Shown here: positions 63,047-64,000 of the stretch, one piece after another
How positions within the stretch are numbered: the stretch's first letter is position 1
How the letters are laid out: each line of letters opens with the position of its first letter
Notes under the pieces: model-generated
Database searches by the model: none
What the model was told of the DNA's origin: nothing
The model's input: only the letters and a program-made list of their open reading frames with translations
Assembly: GCA_949130485.1 (NCBI GenBank)
Contig: OX422189.1
Span: forward strand, 8,245,220 to 8,309,219
Direction: 5' to 3'
Source of the DNA: Agelas oroides
Lineage: Eukaryota > Porifera > Demospongiae > Agelasida > Agelasidae
DNA length: 64,000 bases
Made by a program: the position numbers and the translations under genes

Positions 63047-64000
63047 TTACTGAATGTAGACTTCAATAAGTTCTATTGGAGTATCTTCATCGCGATCTTG
63101 GTCCCGACAAATGCGAACTTCAACATCATCAGTTGTAGTCTGGGGTAGCTGCTTACAGAACCAGGGAGGAATCACCCCTGGTGGGTAGCTCAGCTCACAG
63201 CAGGAGGAAGAACCACAACCTTGACCATCCCAGAGTGGGTCATTTGCGTAAAATTGACCATTGGTGTATCCTGGCCCTGGATTTCCACTTTCACAAAAGT
63301 AGTCATTTCCCACAAAAGAAGGAACAAGGGATAGTGCTGTAGCACGGTCAGCACATGGACAAGACCACTCTGGATAGCTGGATGGATTGTTTTCCACAAG
63401 TCCCGCAGCAAAGGTCCAGATGTGTTGTCTTGATCCAGGAAACCCATGTGTTATGGATACCCCATCCACATAGTAGCCCTCTAAGGTCTGAGTGCTGTGC
63501 TGATATGCTATCACTTTCCCACATACATGGCTGTAGTTCATGCCAAATGTGCTGTATGTTACTGACTCACAGCCAAGACCACTTCTGGTCATTTCACATA
63601 GCCTCCTTGGTTTTGAATTTCTGCTGCGTTGGGTCCATGCAGTAGGACACTGCTGGCTGGGGTCTGTCATGTTGAGGTAGGCAACACGTGTCCACCATCC
63701 AGTGCTGTTGCAACCACAAGCTCTGCCCATGCCGCAATAGACCCGCACTGTAGATCCGTTGGAGCTCCTGATCCAGTAGTAACCAGAGAGATGCAAAACT
63801 TGGCCCCGTCTAACCATTTCCCTGCAGCTAACTGCAGGGCAGTGTTCCACCTGGCCAAGATTTTGGTCACTGCAAGGAACTAGAGCTGGTAGGCTGTTTT
63901 TTAAGAGGTTGGATAAATCATTACGAGTTATATCTTGCAGACGTTGCCGGAGCTCATCGGGGCTGCACGCCTGCTCACCTCCTTCTGCAGCTATTGCACG
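63047..64000 (-). CDS. Secreted-type Cys-rich protein with fibrinogen-like start (partial)
   Basis: The frame is open from the right edge to a TAA at 63047. At least 317 residues are visible and the N-terminus lies beyond the window. After a coiled-looking lead (SPDELRQRLQDITRNDLSNL) comes SGYYWIRSSNGSTVRVYCGM, the opening of fibrinogen-related domains. It continues with a family-specific Cys-rich body: WWTRVAYLNMTDPSQQCP, YVDGVSITHG, QHIWTFAAGL, CPC, FVGNDYFCESG, PLWDGQGC, PPWFCKQLPQTTTDDVEVRICRDQ. This layout is a recurring, functionally uncharacterised family in sponges and cnidarians (known to me by pattern, not checked). Probably extracellular and adhesive or lectin-like. No intron interrupts the visible part. 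Confidence 0.8.
   Translation of the reverse strand, partial: RAIAAEGGEQACSPDELRQRLQDITRNDLSNLLKNSLPALVPCSDQNLGQVEHCPAVSCREMVRRGQVLHLSGYYWIRSSNGSTVRVYCGMGRACGCNSTGWWTRVAYLNMTDPSQQCPTAWTQRSRNSKPRRLCEMTRSGLGCESVTYSTFGMNYSHVCGKVIAYQHSTQTLEGYYVDGVSITHGFPGSRQHIWTFAAGLVENNPSSYPEWSCPCADRATALSLVPSFVGNDYFCESGNPGPGYTNGQFYANDPLWDGQGCGSSSCCELSYPPGVIPPWFCKQLPQTTTDDVEVRICRDQDRDEDTPIELIEVYIQ

Overview
This window looks like nuclear DNA of a marine invertebrate animal, most likely a demosponge of the Amphimedon (haplosclerid) type. It has spliceosomal genes with short GT-AG introns, animal families (phospholipid scramblase, Kelch, ROC-COR, ZU5, death domain), and a very dense load of small inverted-repeat elements and microsatellites. 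The organism call is inference from gene content; no ribosomal or mitochondrial marker is present.

Layout. 0.1-0.5 kb: first coding exon of an MFS-type transporter (minus), with a decayed copy at 5.0-5.5 kb. 5.9-21.4 kb (possibly to 24.3 kb): phospholipid scramblase gene A (minus), its introns swollen by foldback elements, a Mutator-like element, SINEs and satellites. 24.6-44.3 kb: gene K1 (plus), for which I chain 17 exons with matching phases into one 2,471-residue frame: Kelch propeller - death domain - ROC-COR GTPase - death domain - SR-rich repeats - ZU5 - unassigned region - death domain. 45.0-51.5 kb: gene K2 (plus), a four-exon tandem paralogue that keeps only Kelch - death domain - terminal death domain (519 residues). 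54.6-62.5 kb: phospholipid scramblase gene B (minus), complete in eight exons (247 residues). 63.0-64.0 kb: 3' part of a secreted-looking, cysteine-rich gene with a fibrinogen-like start (minus), running off the right edge.

The most interesting result is K1. It joins modules that are usually in separate apoptosis or innate-immunity scaffolds (ROC-COR plus death as in DAPK1, ZU5 plus death as in UNC5/PIDD/ankyrin) behind a Kelch propeller, with an SR-repeat block in the middle. Nearly every module is bounded by phase-1 introns, and K2 looks like K1 without the phase-1/phase-1 central block. The second striking feature is in scramblase B: a tandem array that has copied the exon-5 5' splice site about 18 times at mostly 54-bp (in-frame) spacing, beside a separate duplication of the exon-4 splice donor.

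The repeat landscape is informative too. It includes a palindromic family built on the core CTCGTNCCCAG, with hairpin, long-foldback and tandem-array forms; a three-copy element with 6-bp target duplications; a hAT element reduced to its BED zinc finger; and a Mutator-like foldback whose pre-insertion empty site is preserved in a paralogous copy a few kb away. Exon boundaries and phases were read by eye from GT/AG sites and protein homology; no transcript data were available.
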